From contig NZ_SMAB01000003.1 of assembly GCF_004342885.1 (NCBI RefSeq), forward strand, positions 111,087-175,086: 64,000 bases of DNA, written 5' to 3'. The position numbers and the translations under genes were made by a program. The stretch is from Tepidibacillus fermentans. GTDB taxonomy: Bacteria > Bacillota > Bacilli > Tepidibacillales > Tepidibacillaceae. Below, piece after piece: positions 63,906 through 64,000 of this stretch. How positions within the stretch are numbered: the stretch's first letter is position 1; every line of letters begins with the position of its first letter. Below the pieces are notes generated by a model. That model was not told the DNA's origin. It was given only the letters and a program-made list of their open reading frames with translations, and did not search any database.

Positions 63906-64000
63906 GTTTGTGTCAAGTTTTTCTCGATCAAGCTTTAATACTAATAATATCAGCATCCTATTTTTGTACGCTATGCACAGGCTACCGCACTACTGTTTGG

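Noticed and set aside
63906..64000. Possible fifth CRISPR repeat
   Set aside because: At the expected distance (from 63942) the sequence shows no similarity to the repeat.

Overview
The window is AT-rich bacterial chromosome from a Gram-positive, endospore-forming member of the Bacillales. Three things support this. There are sporulation genes: an uninterrupted sigK with a pro-sequence, spoVB and a pbpI-type mother-cell PBP. Typical Bacillota RNA devices are present (two T-boxes, a cobalamin riboswitch, a 6S RNA). Finally, the gene order is largely that of the yrr/yrv/yrb region of Bacillus subtilis. I see no prophage, insertion sequence, tRNA or rRNA. Species cannot be fixed from the sequence alone.

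Layout. 0.1-6 kb is accessory: a CNNM/CorC transporter, a thiamine-binding protein, a BtuCD pair under a cobalamin riboswitch but without BtuF, an orphan OmpR-type regulator with a Met-rich membrane protein, and a DUF302 protein. 6.2-8.35 kb is a compact Agr-like quorum-sensing locus (histidine kinase, AgrB, and a 40-codon AgrD). Its predicted ring residue is Ser rather than Cys, and no AgrA is seen. 8.4-36.8 kb is mostly the conserved minus-strand housekeeping block: sigK, pbpI, udk, trhP2, trhP1, trmR, mltG, two DUF1292 genes, ruvX, ireB, T-box-alaS, AI-2E permease, yrzQ/yrzR-like genes, yrrD, cysteine desulfurase, rarA, ltaE, a lipoprotein, a plus-strand ArsR/SdpI pair, tandem tcdA paralogues, 6S RNA, T-box-hisS-aspS and hemZ. 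37-54.9 kb continues the block: a small unlisted gene, an SH3b/amidase, dtd, rel, apt, recJ, a CDF exporter, secF, secD, comN, spoVB, a DUF421 gene, yrzE, PAP2, yajC, tgt and queA. 55-58.9 kb is an inducible fructose operon (fruR-fruK-fruBC-fruA'). 58.9-63.6 kb holds a DUF2157/GDYXXLXY pair, alaT-alaR and an HD-GYP-like gene. The window ends in a short CRISPR array read on the minus strand, with no cas gene inside the window.

Functional themes. Translation and tRNA quality dominate: three tRNA synthetases, ho5U/mo5U34 synthesis (TrhP1, TrhP2, TrmR), queuosine (Tgt, QueA), ct6A (two TcdA), D-aminoacyl-tRNA deacylation (Dtd) and the stringent response (Rel). Cell envelope and sporulation come second. 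The less ordinary items are the Ser-type Agr locus without a regulator, the tandem TcdA paralogues, a dispersed palindromic element (copies near 20.1, 36.95 and 38.95 kb), small genes outside usual annotation, and four 10-bp-phased operator repeats in front of fruR.

Starts were chosen by Shine-Dalgarno position and often differ from the longest open frame. Family assignments come from recognising sequence motifs and gene order, not from database searches.
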